From positions 8,071,167 to 8,135,166 of the forward strand of contig NW_017189517.1 in the NCBI RefSeq assembly GCF_001704415.2: a DNA stretch of 64,000 nt, in the 5' to 3' direction. Origin of the DNA: Capra hircus. Taxonomy: Eukaryota > Chordata > Mammalia > Artiodactyla > Bovidae. This document shows, in pieces, positions 10,628 through 20,838 of the stretch (position 1 is its first letter; every line of letters begins with the position of its first letter). The position numbers were made by a program, and so were the translations under genes. The notes below the pieces were generated by a model. That model was not told where the DNA came from and ran no database searches. It worked only from the letters and a program-made list of their open reading frames with translations.

Positions 10628-11390
10628 GCTCTCTTGGGCCGTAATAGCACTGAGCATCCACCAGCCTTGCCTCCCTGGGGTGGTGCACAATTATTCCCAG
10701 GCCTGTCTGATGTCTGACACCATGATCATGGATGGGGCTCATCCCATGGTGTCAGTCACTAGAGCCAGCCCTTGCCAGCCTAGCTGCGGTTGTCCGCCCT
10801 GGTGGGAGGCACCTGGTCCCCTGGCTCCCTGGACTGCATTGTACTCATTCCTGCTCTGCACCTGTGCCCAGGCTCTTCCTACTAGCTGGGACGTGCTCAC
10901 TCTCTCTCTTCTCTCCAGCTCTGCCTTTTGAGATCATCCTTGTCTGTAACCAGCCAGCCTTCATCTGAAACCCACCAAAGCTACTCTTGATGTCTTAGGC
11001 AGACAAGGATTTTCATGTTGTCAGTCAGGCACTGACAAAATCGCTGGGATGCATGGTCCTGAGGTCTCTAGGCTGGGTCTCCAAGAGTAACACCCAGAAC
11101 ATCATCATAGAACTAGTTCACCCCAGAGAGGTAGGGATGCGAGAGGCTGAAGACCTGGGCTTCAGGACATGTACATGGCTAATGGGTGGCCCAGGGCAAG
11201 GAGGCCCTCACACAGCCACTGCATCTGTCCACCCAGCCAGCAAATGAGGGCTGCTGGACCATTGCTGTGGCATGATCCACATCTCCATGACTTTGCTCAC
11301 CAGGAGTATAAATAAACCACAAAACAGAAACCAAAACCCAGCCATAAATGTAGGAAAATGGCATTTGCCTCTAAGTCTTTGAAATTCTCC
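10628..11390. other. Unrecognised GC-moderate sequence
   Basis: About 760 bases. The part at 10850-10960 ('aggctcttcctactagctgg...ctctccag') may be an L2 trace. Several overlapping short frames are open, but none resembles a known protein. Confidence 0.4.
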
Positions 11391-12611
11391 AAGCGAGGCT
11401 TCAGTGGTACATGAACCAAGAACTTCCAGATGTTCAAGCTGGATTTAGAAAAGGCAGAGGAACCAGAGATCAAATTGCCAACATCCGTTGGATTATAGAA
11501 AAACCAAGAGAGCTCCAGAAGAACATCTACTTCTGCTTTATTGACTATGCCAAAGCCTTTGACTGTGGATCACAAGCTGTGGAAAATTCTTCAAGAGATG
11601 GAAATACCAGACCACCTGACCTGCCTCCTGAGAAATCTGTATGTAAGTCAAGAAGCAACAGTTAGAACCAGACATGGAAAAAGGGACTGGTTCCAAATTG
11701 GGAAAGGAGTACGTCAAAGCTGTATATTGTCACCCTGCTTGTTTAACTTATATGCAGAGTACATCATGCGAAATGCTGGGCTAGATGAACCACAAGCTGG
11801 AATCAAGATTGCTGGGAAAAAAATATCAATAACGTCAGATATGCAGATGACACCAGCCTTATGGCAGAAAGCAAAGAGTAACTGAAGAACCTCTTGATGA
11901 AAGTGAAAGAGAGTGAAAATACTGGCTTAAAACATTCAAAAAATGAAGATCATGGCATCTGGTCTTATCACTTTGTGGCAAATCAATGGGGAAACAATGG
12001 AAACAGTGACAGAAATTATTTTATTGGGCTCCAAAATCACTGCAGATGGTGATTGCAGCCATGAAATTAAAAGACACTTGCTCCTTGGAAGAAAAGTTAT
12101 GAACAACCTAGGCAGCATATTGAAAAGCAGAGACATTACTTTGCTGAGAATCGTCCATCTAGTCAAAGCTATGTTTTTTCCAGTAGTCATGTATGGATGT
12201 AAGAGTTGGGCCATAAAGAAAGCAGAGCACCAAAGAATTGATGCTTTTGAACTGTGGTGTTGGAGAAGACTCTTGAGAGTCCCTTGGACTGGATGGAGAT
12301 CCAACCGGTCTATCCTAAAGGGAATCAGTCCTGAATAGTCATTGGAAGGACTGATGCTGAAGCTGAAGCTCCAATACTTTGGCCACCTGATGTGAAGTAC
12401 TGCCTCATTGGAAAAGACCCTGATGCTGGGAAAGATTGAAGGTAGGAGGAGAAGGAGACAACAGAGGATGAGATGGTTGGATGGCATCACTAACTTGATG
12501 GACATGAGTTTGAGTAAATTCCGGGAGTTGGTGATGGACAGGGAAGTCTGGTGTGCTGCAGTCCATAGCGTTGCAAAGATTTAGACATGACTGAGTGACT
12601 GAACTGTGCTG
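11391..12611 (+). mobile_element. BovB, 5'-truncated in RT, inactivated
   Basis: It starts near 'gaaattctccaagcgaggcttcag' within the RT domain and runs to the 3' terminus at about 12611. RT residues such as 'ELPDVQAGFRKGRGTRDQIAN' and 'YFCFIDYAKAFDC' are readable. A two-base loss at about 11565 ('gactgtggatcac') shifts the frame, the YADD region is frameshifted, and further stops follow (for example at 12336). The element is dead. Its ORF fragments at 11411-11665, 11541-11885 and 11943-12338 are pieces of one gene. Confidence 0.95.
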
Positions 12612-12666
12612 AATTTTTTAAATACATGAGTATATAAAAATAAATACATAAATTAATGTATATTTG

Positions 12667-12681
12667 TATGTGTGTGTGTGT
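12667..12681. repeat. Short (TG)n
   Basis: Six to seven TG units adjoin the tail side of the minus-strand SINE at 12682. Confidence 0.7.
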
Positions 12682-12843
12682 ACTAAGTCACTTCAGTCAT
12701 GTCTGACTCTTTGTGACCCCATGGACTGTAGCCCACCAGGCTCCTCTGTCTGTGAGATTCTCCAGGCAAGAATACTGGAGTGTGTTGCCATGCCCTTCTC
12801 TAGGTAATCTTCCTGACCCCAGGATCAAAACCCAGGACCTCTA
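12682..12843 (-). mobile_element. Bov-tA SINE, head-truncated
   Basis: 'actaagtcacttcagtcatgtctgactc' to 'cctgaccccaggatcaaaacc' is BovA plus part of the tRNA head in reverse. The distal end of the tRNA head is missing. Confidence 0.9.
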
Positions 12844-13014
12844 GGCTCCTTGCAGCTTGGGAGAGAGCTTTTTAAGTTGATTTGCCAGGGTGGCTGCACA
12901 AAGAGCTGCCATTATAGCTCTCTAACTGTGCACCAATATTCCATAATGGGAAATAAAATTATTAAGAATAATTATCAGATGTATAGGACTTTGGAGTTTT
13001 CATGGCCTTTTCAC
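12844..13014. other. Unrecognised sequence
   Basis: Nothing is recognised in this short gap. Confidence 0.35.
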
Positions 13015-13165
13015 TTTCATAATGCCATTTACTTTCCACAATTGTCTAGATGGTTACAACAGGGATTGTTGTTTCATTTTAAAGATGAGAAAACTGAGGC
13101 CCAGAGTGGCCAGCTTGGAGGTGGCAGAGCTAAGACCAGAAGCTACATTTCCTTGCCTATTGCCA
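13015..13165 (-). mobile_element. MIR SINE
   Basis: 'cattttaaagatgagaaaactgaggcccagag' and 'ggtggcagagctaagaccagaag' are MIR in reverse. Confidence 0.7.
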
Positions 13166-13221
13166 TTTCACCACAGCATTTTCATTAATTGTGATAACAT
13201 TATGTATTCAGTAAAATGATG

Positions 13222-13318
13222 GCCCTTTCTCTTCTTCCTTTCTCCTCCTTCTCCCCTCCTTCCTCTCCTCTCTCTTGTCCACTGCCCCGCCAACTCCCCT
13301 CCCTCATCTCCTCTTCTT
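13222..13318. repeat. Polypyrimidine (CT-rich) tract
   Basis: About 95 bases of C and T runs ('tctcctccttctcccctcc'). A second tract lies at 13438-13502. Long pyrimidine tracts of this kind are common low-complexity sequence. Confidence 0.85.
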
Positions 13319-13504
13319 TGACTCAGTATCCTTATAGAAGTTGATAGTTTATAATTTGAGATAATGAATATCTGTTCATGAATGAACTCTTCATGGTTCC
13401 CATGTACTGAAACCCCCAGAAGAGGCACAAAATCATCCCTATTGCATCTCCTTTCCTATTTCTCTCCCTCCATCCTTTTCTCCCTCCATCTTTCTCTGAT
13501 TCTT

Positions 13505-13955
13505 TAGTTCATTCTATAAATATTTATTTTAAACTCCCTTTTCCAAGAGTCACTGGAGATTCAACCTTAGCCCTAGCAGATGGCCTGAGAGGCCAGCTTT
13601 CATAACCTGATCCTTCTTCTTTTAGCAGTGAAGGATAAATATTTCACGATCAGCATATTTTATCAATGACCTAAGGCTTTCTGATGACTTTCCATCTGCG
13701 GGGCCTAGTTTATTTTGTTGCCTTGGCTTTTAAAGAGGTTTCTGGTATGTAACATATTCCTGACAGATAACCAGTTGCTTTTGTTTGAAGGAAAGTCATC
13801 TCAGAGAAGCAAGTTATGATTTGCTTTTCTCCTGTAACCCTAATTTTGCATGTTATAAAATAACATCTAGTAGCATTATTATAAGGAACCAGGTGCCCCT
13901 TATGACAGTGGCTGGCATGGGCCCCTGTTTTTCATCCTTTGTTATACTTGTCAAT
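13505..13955. other. Unrecognised sequence
   Basis: About 450 bases with no recognised feature. Confidence 0.4.
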
Positions 13956-14050
13956 TCCCTTGTCCACACCTGTCCCCTCACTCTCCTGCCTATGCCTTAA
14001 GGGTAGGACTGTGGCTTAATCACTTTTATATCCCCAGGGTCTGATTCTTA
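13956..14050 (+). mobile_element. L2 3'-terminal fragment
   Basis: 'aagggtaggactgtggcttaatcacttttatatccccagggtctg' matches the L2 'gagggcagggactgtgtcttattcatctttgtatccccag' block. Confidence 0.6.
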
Positions 14051-14087
14051 TTAAAAGTAGAATCATAATGAAAATGTAACATAGCCT

Positions 14088-14342
14088 CTACACACAGGAT
14101 AATTTACCAGCTTCTGAAGCCTTCTGGAAATATCCTGAGGCCTGAGTCCCTCCTTTCTTCAGCGGGGGTGATAGTGATATGACAGAGTTACTGCTCAGGG
14201 ATGCTAGTCGCTCTGCCCTAAGCTTCTTCACAGTCTCGTTGATCTCCTCCCTGTCGTTCAGGGCAGTGCTGGCATCAGCAAATCCAGGTTCCTTCCCACG
14301 TGGCAGCAAAGAGTTTACAATCTTTTTTATTAAGAATGTCAA
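14088..14342 (-). other. Exon-like open stretch, identity unknown
   Basis: The minus strand is open for 84 codons in sequence that matches none of the repeats I recognise and carries several CpGs. The inferred peptide has charged, helix-like character ('DREEINETVKKLRAERLASL' followed by a Ser/Pro-rich part). In transcript direction a donor-like 'gctggtaaatt' ends the stretch near 14095. An acceptor-like 'tttgctgatgccag' lies near 14265. I do not recognise a protein family. It could be a coding exon of a gene extending beyond this window, an exon relic, or a chance open frame. Neighbours are an L2 remnant and a BovB, with no partner exon that I can find. Confidence 0.25.
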
Positions 14343-14464
14343 AGTCCCCTTTTAATTGTATGTAGCAGCTTTCACATATTTTCCTTAGTAAATTTGGAGT
14401 GCTAACTTCATCTTAGTAGTTAGTCCTCTTTGCTCATATTAATATATTCTTTGAGCCTGAGCCC
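14343..14464. other. Unrecognised AT-rich sequence
   Basis: Nothing is recognised in this short gap. Confidence 0.35.
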
Positions 14465-14729
14465 AGTCAGTTTAGTTGCTCAGTCCTGTCCAACTCTTTG
14501 TGACCCCGTGGACTGCAGCACACCAGTCTTCCCTGGCCATCACCAACTCCTGGAATTTACTCAAACTCATGTTCACTGAGCCAGTGGTGCCATCCAACCA
14601 TCTCATCCTCTGTCGTCCCTTTCTCCTCCTGCCTTCAATCTCTCCTGGCATCAGGGTCTTTTCCAATGAGTCAGTTCTTTGCACCAGGTGTCCAAAATAT
14701 TGGAGTTTCAGCTTCAGCATCAGTCCTTC
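14465..14729 (-). mobile_element. BovB 3' end, short, 5'-truncated
   Basis: The minus strand encodes 'MLKLKLQYFGHLVQRTDSLE' and the rest of the BovB C-terminus up to the 3' end at 14465. Only about 265 bases survive. Confidence 0.92.
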
Positions 14730-14827
14730 ATTTATTTATCAGAGCCCAATAAAATCATTCGTTTAAATGTTTAAGTCAGCTCCTAGAAACACTGGGGGTT
14801 TTCCTAGTGGCTCACATGCTATTAAAC
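14730..14827. other. Short spacer between BovB copies
   Basis: It includes 'ggttttcctagtggctcacatg', which resembles part of a Bov-tA head. The rest is unrecognised. Confidence 0.35.
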
Positions 14828-16070
14828 TAATGCTCAAAATTCTCCAAGCCAGGCTTCAACAGTACGTGAACCATGAACTTCCAGATTTTTAAGCTGGATT
14901 TAGAAAAGGCAGAGGAACCAGAGATCAAATTGCCAGCATCCGTTGGATCACTGAAAAAGCAAGAGTTCCAGAAAAACATATACTTCTGCTTTATTGACTA
15001 TGCCAAAGCCTTTGACTGTGTGGATCACAACAAACTGCGGAAAATTCTTTAAAAGATGGAAATATCAGACCACCTGACCTGCTTCTTGAGAAATCTGTAT
15101 GCAGGTCAGGAAACAACAGTTAGAACTGGACATGGAACAACAGATTGGATCCAAATCGGGAAAGGAGTACGTTAAGGCTGTGTATTGGCACTCTGCTTAT
15201 TTAACTTCTATGCAGAGTACATCATGAGAAACGCTGGGCTGGATGAAGCATAAGCTGGAATCAAGATTGCCAGGAGAAATATCAATAACCTTAGATATGC
15301 AGATGACATAACCTTTACGACAGAAAGCGAAGAAGAGCTGAAGAGCCTCTTAATGAAAGTGAAAGAGGAGAGTGAAAAAGTTGGCTTAAAACTCAACATT
15401 CAGAAAACGAAGATCATGGCATCTGGTCCTATCACTTCATGGGGAAACAATGGAAACAGTGACAGACTTTGTTTTTTATTTGGGGGGGGGTCCAAAAATC
15501 ACCGCAGATGGTGACCACAGCCATGAAATTAAAAGATGCTTACTACTTGGAAGAAAAGTTATGATGAACCTAGACAGCATATTTAAAAACAGAGACATTA
15601 CTTTGTCAACAAAGGTCTGTCTAGTCAAAGCCATGGTGTTTCCAGTAGTCATGTATGGATGTGAGATTTGGACCATAAAGAAAACTGAGTGCCAAAGAAT
15701 TGATGCTTTGAATTGTGGTGTTGGAGAAGTCTTTTGAGAGTCTCTTGGACTTCAAGATCAATCCAGTCAATTGTAAAGGAAATCAGTCCTGAATATTCAT
15801 TGGAAGAACTGATGCTGAAGCTCCAATACTTTGGCTACCTGATGTGAAGAACTGCCTCGCTGGCAAGGACCCTGATGTTGGGAAAGATTAAAGGCAGGAA
15901 GATAAGGGCATGACAGAGGATGAGCGGGCTGGATGGCATCACCGTCTTGATGGACATGAGTTTGTGCAAGCTTGGGGAGTTGGTGTTGGATAAGAAAGCC
16001 TGGCGTGCTGCAGTCCATGGGGTCGCAAAGAGTTGGACACAACTGAGCCACTGAAGTGAACTGAACTGAA
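14828..16070 (+). mobile_element. BovB, 5'-truncated in RT, inactivated
   Basis: It starts at the RT codons just before 'tgctcaaaattctccaagcc' and runs to 'actgaactgaattg' at about 16070. It is truncated at almost the same place as the copy at 11391-12611. Stops ('cttccagatttttaagc' at about 14890, 'cattctttaaaag' at about 15048) and a G-run frameshift at about 15480 destroy the frame. The open piece at 15450-15737 is a fragment of the C-terminal region. Confidence 0.95.
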
Positions 16071-16222
16071 TTGTCTCCATTGCAACTACTCAACTCGAGT
16101 TTAGTACAAAAAAGGCCATAGACTATATAGAAACACCATTTTATAGTTACCGTTGTAGTTACAAAACAGGCAGCCAGCTGGATTTGGTTTTTGAGCTATA
16201 GTTGCCTGACCTCTGACATTAA
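16071..16222 (+). mobile_element. MER3-like hAT-Charlie DNA transposon, partial
   Basis: 'ttgcaactactcaactcgag...ggccatagactatat...acaaaacaggcagccagctggatttgg...gttgcctgacctctga' follows MER3 in order. The 5' quarter is missing where the BovB now abuts, which suggests the BovB insertion or a deletion removed it. Confidence 0.65.
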
Positions 16223-16319
16223 CAAACCTGACCCTATAGCAAGGAGTGTGCATTGGTGTGCTTATGAGTGCTTTGGGAAATGTATTCTTCTGTCAGGCAG
16301 GCAGGAAAGAGCTAAACCC

Positions 16320-16327
16320 AAGTTAGG
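16320..16327. repeat. TSD of the short BovB, left copy
   Basis: 'aagttagg' here is repeated exactly at 16549-16556 on the other side of the BovB. Confidence 0.8.
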
Positions 16328-16548
16328 ATAGAAAAACTGACTCATTGGAAAAGACCCTGATGCTGGGAAAGATTGAAGGCAGGAGGAGAAGGGGATGACA
16401 GAGGATGAGATGGTTGGATGGCATCACTGACTCAATGGACACAAGTTTGAGTAGGCTCTGGGAGTTAGTGATGGACGGGGAAGCCTGGCGTGCTGTAGTA
16501 CATGGAGTTGCAAAGAGTCAGACATGATCAAGCAATTGAAGTGAACTA
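16328..16548 (+). mobile_element. BovB 3' end, short, with intact TSD
   Basis: Only about 220 bases of the BovB 3' end are present, starting near 'ctgactcattggaaaagaccc'. An exact 8-base TSD flanks it (16320-16327 and 16549-16556), so it was inserted in this truncated form rather than eroded by later deletion. Confidence 0.93.
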
Positions 16549-16556
16549 AAGTTAGG

Positions 16557-16871
16557 GGTAAAGAAATCCGGTGTTGCCCAGTGACCCTGATTACCCTTGG
16601 GTTTGCCAAAGGCCACATTTCTCAGAGGGTATTCCTTACTGTCTGATGGCTATTAAGTTTCACTTTTCTTTTTGGAAACCCAGCTTCAGAGGTATTTTGA
16701 GAAATGAAGTTTCATCAGCTAACGTGTATCTCAGTAGTAAGGACAAGAAGTCCTAAGTTCAGCCTCACCCTAGACACTTCAAACTCCTCTGAACTTTAAC
16801 CAACCTCCCTGCTCCCATATTGTTATCCCTGTTTAGTCAAAATATGTCTGAAAGATGATGACCATGGTGGT
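16557..16871. other. Unrecognised sequence
   Basis: About 315 bases without a recognised repeat or exon. Confidence 0.4.
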
Positions 16872-17105
16872 TGATATTTATTGAGGACCTTGTACATGTC
16901 AGGCAATTTACTTGACATTAGTACGTTTTCATCATTGAGTCCTCACAACGACTTGATGAGGCAGATACTTTCATTTCCCCCATTTTGCTGATGAGAAAAT
17001 TGAGGCTCGGAAAGGTTCAATGATTTGGTCAAGGTCAAGTAGCAAGCAAGTGGCAGAAGCAGATTGCAAACTCAGGCCATGTGATGATAAACTCTGTTCT
17101 TTCTT
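16872..17105 (-). mobile_element. MIR SINE, nearly full length
   Basis: 'ttattgaggaccttgtacatgtcaggc', 'gagtcctcacaacgacttgatgaggcag', 'gagaaaattgaggctcgg' and 'agcaagtggcagaagcag' give the MIR in reverse over most of its length. Confidence 0.85.
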
Positions 17106-17147
17106 CTGTCTCCTTCCCACATTCTCAAGGGCACAGGGAGCCTACCA

Positions 17148-17277
17148 TTCTTTCCTTTTTTATTCTGGCCATGCCACCTGGCATGTAGGATGTTAGTTCC
17201 CCGATGAGGGATTAAACCTGCACCCCCTGCATTGGATGTGTGTACTCTTATCCCCTGGACCTCCAGGGAATTCCCCA
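17148..17277 (-). mobile_element. CHR-type tRNA-Glu-derived SINE
   Basis: 'ggatgttagttccccgatgagggattaaacctgcaccccc' and the end 'ggacctccagggaattcccc' are a CHR SINE in reverse. Confidence 0.8.
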
Positions 17278-17292
17278 GTCTGCTTTTCAGAG

Positions 17293-17426
17293 TACAGGCA
17301 GACCTCAGGTTCAGTTCCAGACCTCTGCAAGAAATCAAATACTGCAGTAAAACAAGTCACGTGAGTTTCTGGGTTCCCTGTTATATATAAAGGTTATGTT
17401 TACACTATACTATAGTCTATTAAATA
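17293..17426 (+). mobile_element. Tigger1-like pogo element, left end (internally deleted)
   Basis: It begins with the Tigger terminal repeat-like 'caggcagacctcaggttcag' and continues through 'gcagtaaaacaagtcacgtgag' and 'ggttatgtttacactatac'. It is split from its right part by the BovA at 17427-17539. Confidence 0.75.
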
Positions 17427-17539
17427 GCAACCCACTCCAGATTCTTGCCTGGAGAATCCCGTGGACAGAGGAGCATGGCGGGCTATAGTCATAGTGTCAC
17501 AAAGAGTCGGACACGACTGAAGCAACTTAGCACAAGCAC
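17427..17539 (+). mobile_element. BovA SINE inside the Tigger element
   Basis: 'agcaacccactccagattcttgcc' to 'cgactgaagcaacttagcacaagc' is one BovA unit. 'atagtctat' occurs at 17412-17420 and again at 17540-17548, consistent with a target-site duplication. Confidence 0.88.
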
Positions 17540-17879
17540 ATAGTCTATGGACATACCTTAATTAAAAATACTTAATTGCTAAAAAAAAAAATGCTAACCA
17601 TCCTCTGAGCCTTCAATGAATCCTTTTTTTGTTATGGTAACATCAAAGATTGCTGACTTCAGGTCACCAAAACAAATATAATAATAATGAAAAAGCTTGA
17701 ACTATTGCATTACCAAAAGTGACATAGAGACACAGAGTGAGGAAATGGTGTTGAAAAAATGATGCTGATAAACTTGATTGAGGTAGCGTTCTGGGATTTC
17801 CAGAACCCTTCAGTTTGTGAAATAGTGCACTATCAGGGAAGCACAATAAAGCAAAGTGCAGTAATGAAGTCTGCCTTTA
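17540..17879 (+). mobile_element. Tigger1-like element, right part
   Basis: 'ggacataccttaattaaaaatactt' continues the left part. It then jumps to the right end ('gacatagagacacagagtgag', '...gcaataaagc'-like end with 'gaagtctgccttta'). The transposase region is absent, so this is a non-autonomous deletion derivative of about 0.45 kb without the SINE. Confidence 0.75.
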
Positions 17880-18014
17880 GCCACAATCTCCCTCTGCCTC
17901 TGAATCAGAGAATGTTCTCTAATTCGTTCATCTTCCATGTTGCTCTTGCCTGTCTTTCAGCCTCATTCTCGGGTCTGCACTTGGGCTGCTGCAGTGGCTC
18001 CTGACTGGCCTCTT
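17880..18014. other. Unrecognised sequence
   Basis: Nothing is recognised in this short gap. Confidence 0.35.
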
Positions 18015-18099
18015 TTGAAAACAGCTCTATTGAGATGTAATTCACATGCCAGACAAGTTACTTACAGTCAATATTAGAACATGTTTGTCACCTCACACT
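18015..18099 (-). mobile_element. Old L1 3' UTR, part 1
   Basis: 'ctctattgagatgtaattcacatgcc' and 'gaacatgtttgtcacctcac' are old L1 3' UTR in reverse. It is split by the BovB at 18100. Confidence 0.7.
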
Positions 18100-18554
18100 T
18101 CAGTTCAGTTCAGTCGCTCGGTGTCCGACTCTTTGCGACCCCATGAATCGCAGCACGCCAGGCCTCCCTGTCCATCACCAACTCCCGCAGTTCACTCAGA
18201 CTCATGTCCATCGAGTCCGTGATGCCATCCAGCCATCTCATCCTCTGTCGTCCCCTTCTCCTCCTGCCCCCAATCCCTCCCAGCATCAGAGGTTTTTCCA
18301 AAGAGTCAACTCTTCGCATGAGGTGGCCAAAGTACTGGAGCTTCAGCTTTAGCATCATTCCTTCCAAAGAACACCCAGGACTGATCTCCTTTAGAATGGA
18401 CTAGTTAGATCTCCTTGCAGTCCAAGGGACTCTCAAGAGTCTTCTCCAACACCACAGTTCAAAAGCATTAATTCTTCGGTGCTCAGCTTTCTTCACAGTC
18501 CAACTCTCACATCCATACATGACCACTGGAAAAACCATAACCTTGACTAGATGG
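18100..18554 (-). mobile_element. BovB 3' end, inserted in old L1
   Basis: The minus strand reads the BovB C-terminal codons to the terminus at 18100. A stop ('agtctaact' in reverse, about 18405) and a frameshift interrupt it. It is truncated at about 18554, before the RT core. Confidence 0.93.
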
Positions 18555-18915
18555 ACAAGGAAGCCCCCAACCCTTTAGCTGTCACTGCCGCTATCCTCCT
18601 GTCTACTCCCCCCACCACCTTCAGCTCTAAGCATCCATTGATCTCCTTTCTGCCTATAGATTTTCTTATTCTGGACTTTCATATAAATGGAATCATGTAT
18701 TAACAGTATGTGGACTTTGGTGATTGAGTCCTTTCACTTAGCCCTAATGTTTTCAAGGTACATCCAAGTTGTTGCATATATCAGATCTCCATTCCTTTTT
18801 TAATGGACAGGTTATATTCCATTGCATGGAGAGACCATGTTTGTTTATCCCTTCATCAGTTGATTAGATGGACATTTGGGTTGTTTCCATCTTTGGGATG
18901 TTATGAACTATTTGG
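18555..18915 (-). mobile_element. Old L1 3' region, part 2
   Basis: 'cataaatggaatcatgtattaacagtatgtgg' and 'gatggacatttgggttgtttcca' continue the L1 of 18015-18099 in the same orientation. Confidence 0.8.
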
Positions 18916-18949
18916 CCTCTTGAATGGCCTATTCTTCACAGCACTCTGT

Positions 18950-19330
18950 TTAATTTTCCTAAAGAGCAGCTCTCAGTCATGTCACCCCTCTGATGGAAAG
19001 TCATCATGGATTTCACACTGCCTCTAAGACATCGTTTGGGTTTTCCTATGGGAAAGTGCCTGGTGTGGAGTGGGCACTTACGCTGGGAAGGAATGGTGGG
19101 GAACTGTGCTTTACGGAGCACGGAGCCCTCCCACATGGATGGAGCCTTCTGCCAGCTCTCCCTTTCCACCAGCCAAAGCTCTCATGTCTCTTCTGCTCAT
19201 TTGGTCCTCAGCATGTGCTGCTGCACCGTTGGGAGGGAGATGCTTCTGTATGTTTCTCATTTCCTTTGCTGGACCGGGAACCCCTTGAGGTCAGGGAGCA
19301 AGGCTGACACATAATTAGGGTCATGAGTGG
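18950..19330 (+). mobile_element. L2 LINE, diverged
   Basis: 'agtcatgtcacccctctgatgg...aaagtcatcatgg' and later 'gaccgggaaccccttgaggtcaggga' fall in the L2 order (distal ORF2, then 3' end). The middle (19030-19250) is poorly conserved. Confidence 0.5.
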
Positions 19331-19349
19331 AATCATCAGAGCTGTCATT

Positions 19350-19550
19350 TTGTTCGATGCATTGTATGTGCCAGGCCCTTTACTGGGTCCTTTCTTTTGT
19401 TAACTAACCAGGCAAATTATCAGGGAGGTGCTATTATTCCAATTTCATAGATGAGGAAACAGACTGTGAGAGTTTCAGGAACTTGAATTTGGTGAGTCAG
19501 TAAGTAAATGATAGAGCTCAGGTCCACTGGACTCTAGAGTTTGAAATGCC
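19350..19550 (-). mobile_element. MIR SINE
   Basis: 'tgtgccaggccctttactggg', 'ccaatttcatagatgaggaaacaga' and 'gagctcaggtccactggactc' are MIR in reverse. Confidence 0.75.
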
Positions 19551-19607
19551 CTGCTGACAAGGGCTTCTTTTTCTCTTCCTGCTGCTTCTCCTCCTCCTTT
19601 ATCGTCA

Positions 19608-19690
19608 TAAATCATCACTCCCACTTTGTAGATGAGGACATTAAGGCTCAGACAGATAAGTGACTTCTTCTGTGTCAAGTCTTAGGAAAT
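19608..19690 (-). mobile_element. MIR SINE core fragment
   Basis: 'cccactttgtagatgaggacattaaggctcagacagataagtgactt' is a second, separate MIR core in reverse. Confidence 0.65.
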
Positions 19691-20171
19691 AATGAAGCAG
19701 GAACTTTAAAGTTAGAACTTTTGTCTAAGCCCATTTGTATTTTCCCCCACTGTACCATTGCATTTTTAGTGTATGTTGGGGACTCAGCAAGCTATTTGAT
19801 GGTGATAATTATCATGTTGTAAAACAGTTGGGAGGGGAAGTTGGACTTACATAAACAACTAGAGGAGCTGAAATATACTATATTGTGGTGAGTATAATAA
19901 ATGCCATAGAAATTTGAGAAGAGAAAAATTACAACAGCATCCTAGATGAGGGATACTGATATTAGACCTTGAAGGAGGGGTGAGTTTAGTGAGGCAGAGA
20001 GAAGAGAAGAGGAGAGGGCAAGAGATGAAAATCTTCCTATGGGGCCATTCTCCACACTGACCCAAATTCTCCAACAGTCTGGGCACTGGTCTTACCACCA
20101 CTGGGACAGCTGTGAGAAAGGAATAGCTTCATAATATGGAAATGGGCATGTGGCTTTGTCTTATGCTTATA
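19691..20171. other. Unrecognised sequence
   Basis: About 480 bases. An L2-like flavour ('gtgaggcagagagaagagaag') is not enough for a call. Confidence 0.4.
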
Positions 20172-20179
20172 TGTCTCAA

Positions 20180-20388
20180 GGGCTTCTCTGGTGGGTCAGA
20201 CAGTAAAGAGTATGCCTGCAATGCAGGAGACCTGGGTGCCATCCCTGGGTCGGGAAGATCCTCTGGAGAAGAGCATGGCAACCCACTCCAGTATTCCTGC
20301 CTGGAGAATCTCATGGGCAGAGGAGCCTGGTGGGCTCCAGTCCATGGGATTGCAAAGAGTTGGATACAATTGAGCAACTAACAGTATT
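20180..20388 (+). mobile_element. Bov-tA SINE with TSD
   Basis: A complete tRNA-like head ('ggcttctctggtgggtcag', B-box-like region at about 20228) is joined to BovA. The exact repeat 'tgtctcaa' lies at 20172-20179 and 20389-20396. Confidence 0.95.
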
Positions 20389-20396
20389 TGTCTCAA

Positions 20397-20721
20397 ATGG
20401 ACAGGAAAGGACATTATACATTTGGATGATGTCTGTCAAAATTACTTGAAGATCTGTGTTTAAAATAAATTTGATGTGTTGATCATACAATTCCATTTTC
20501 AAGGAGTGATTTGTGGGAGGGGTCACAGAAGCACCTGTCTGTACGTCAAAGCGTGACACACGCAGATGACGTTTAGCATGCTTGTGACTTACAAGTCAGC
20601 CCTCCTTCTAGGGCATCACCCTAAGGCAAGGTTCTCCAGTTTCCTTGGTTTAGTTCCATCTTGTGAAACATGGAAACCGACAGCATAGGCCTGAACTATT
20701 TTTTAAATGGATACCCTGTTT
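20397..20721. other. Unrecognised sequence
   Basis: About 325 bases without a recognised feature. Confidence 0.4.
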
Positions 20722-20838
20722 TATTTATTTATTTGATAGCCATACCACAAGGACTCTGTTCCCTGACCAGGGATCGAACTCGAGCCCCCTGCAGTAGAAG
20801 CATGGAGCCCTAACTACTGGACTGCCAGGGAATCCCCC
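20722..20838 (-). mobile_element. CHR-type SINE
   Basis: A (TTTA)n tail is followed by 'gaccagggatcgaactcgagccccctgcagtagaag' and the end 'actgccagggaatcccc', a CHR SINE in reverse. Confidence 0.82.

Noticed and set aside
18993..19314. All three plus frames open over about 300 bases
   Set aside because: The stretch lies in a diverged L2 and is GC-rich, so stops are rare in every frame. No frame stands out.
20180..20260. tRNA-like sequence with A- and B-box resemblance (also at 5183, 28940, 32523, 47844 and elsewhere)
   Set aside because: These are the tRNA-derived heads of Bov-tA and CHR SINEs. They are fused to SINE bodies and flanked by TSDs, so they are not tRNA genes.
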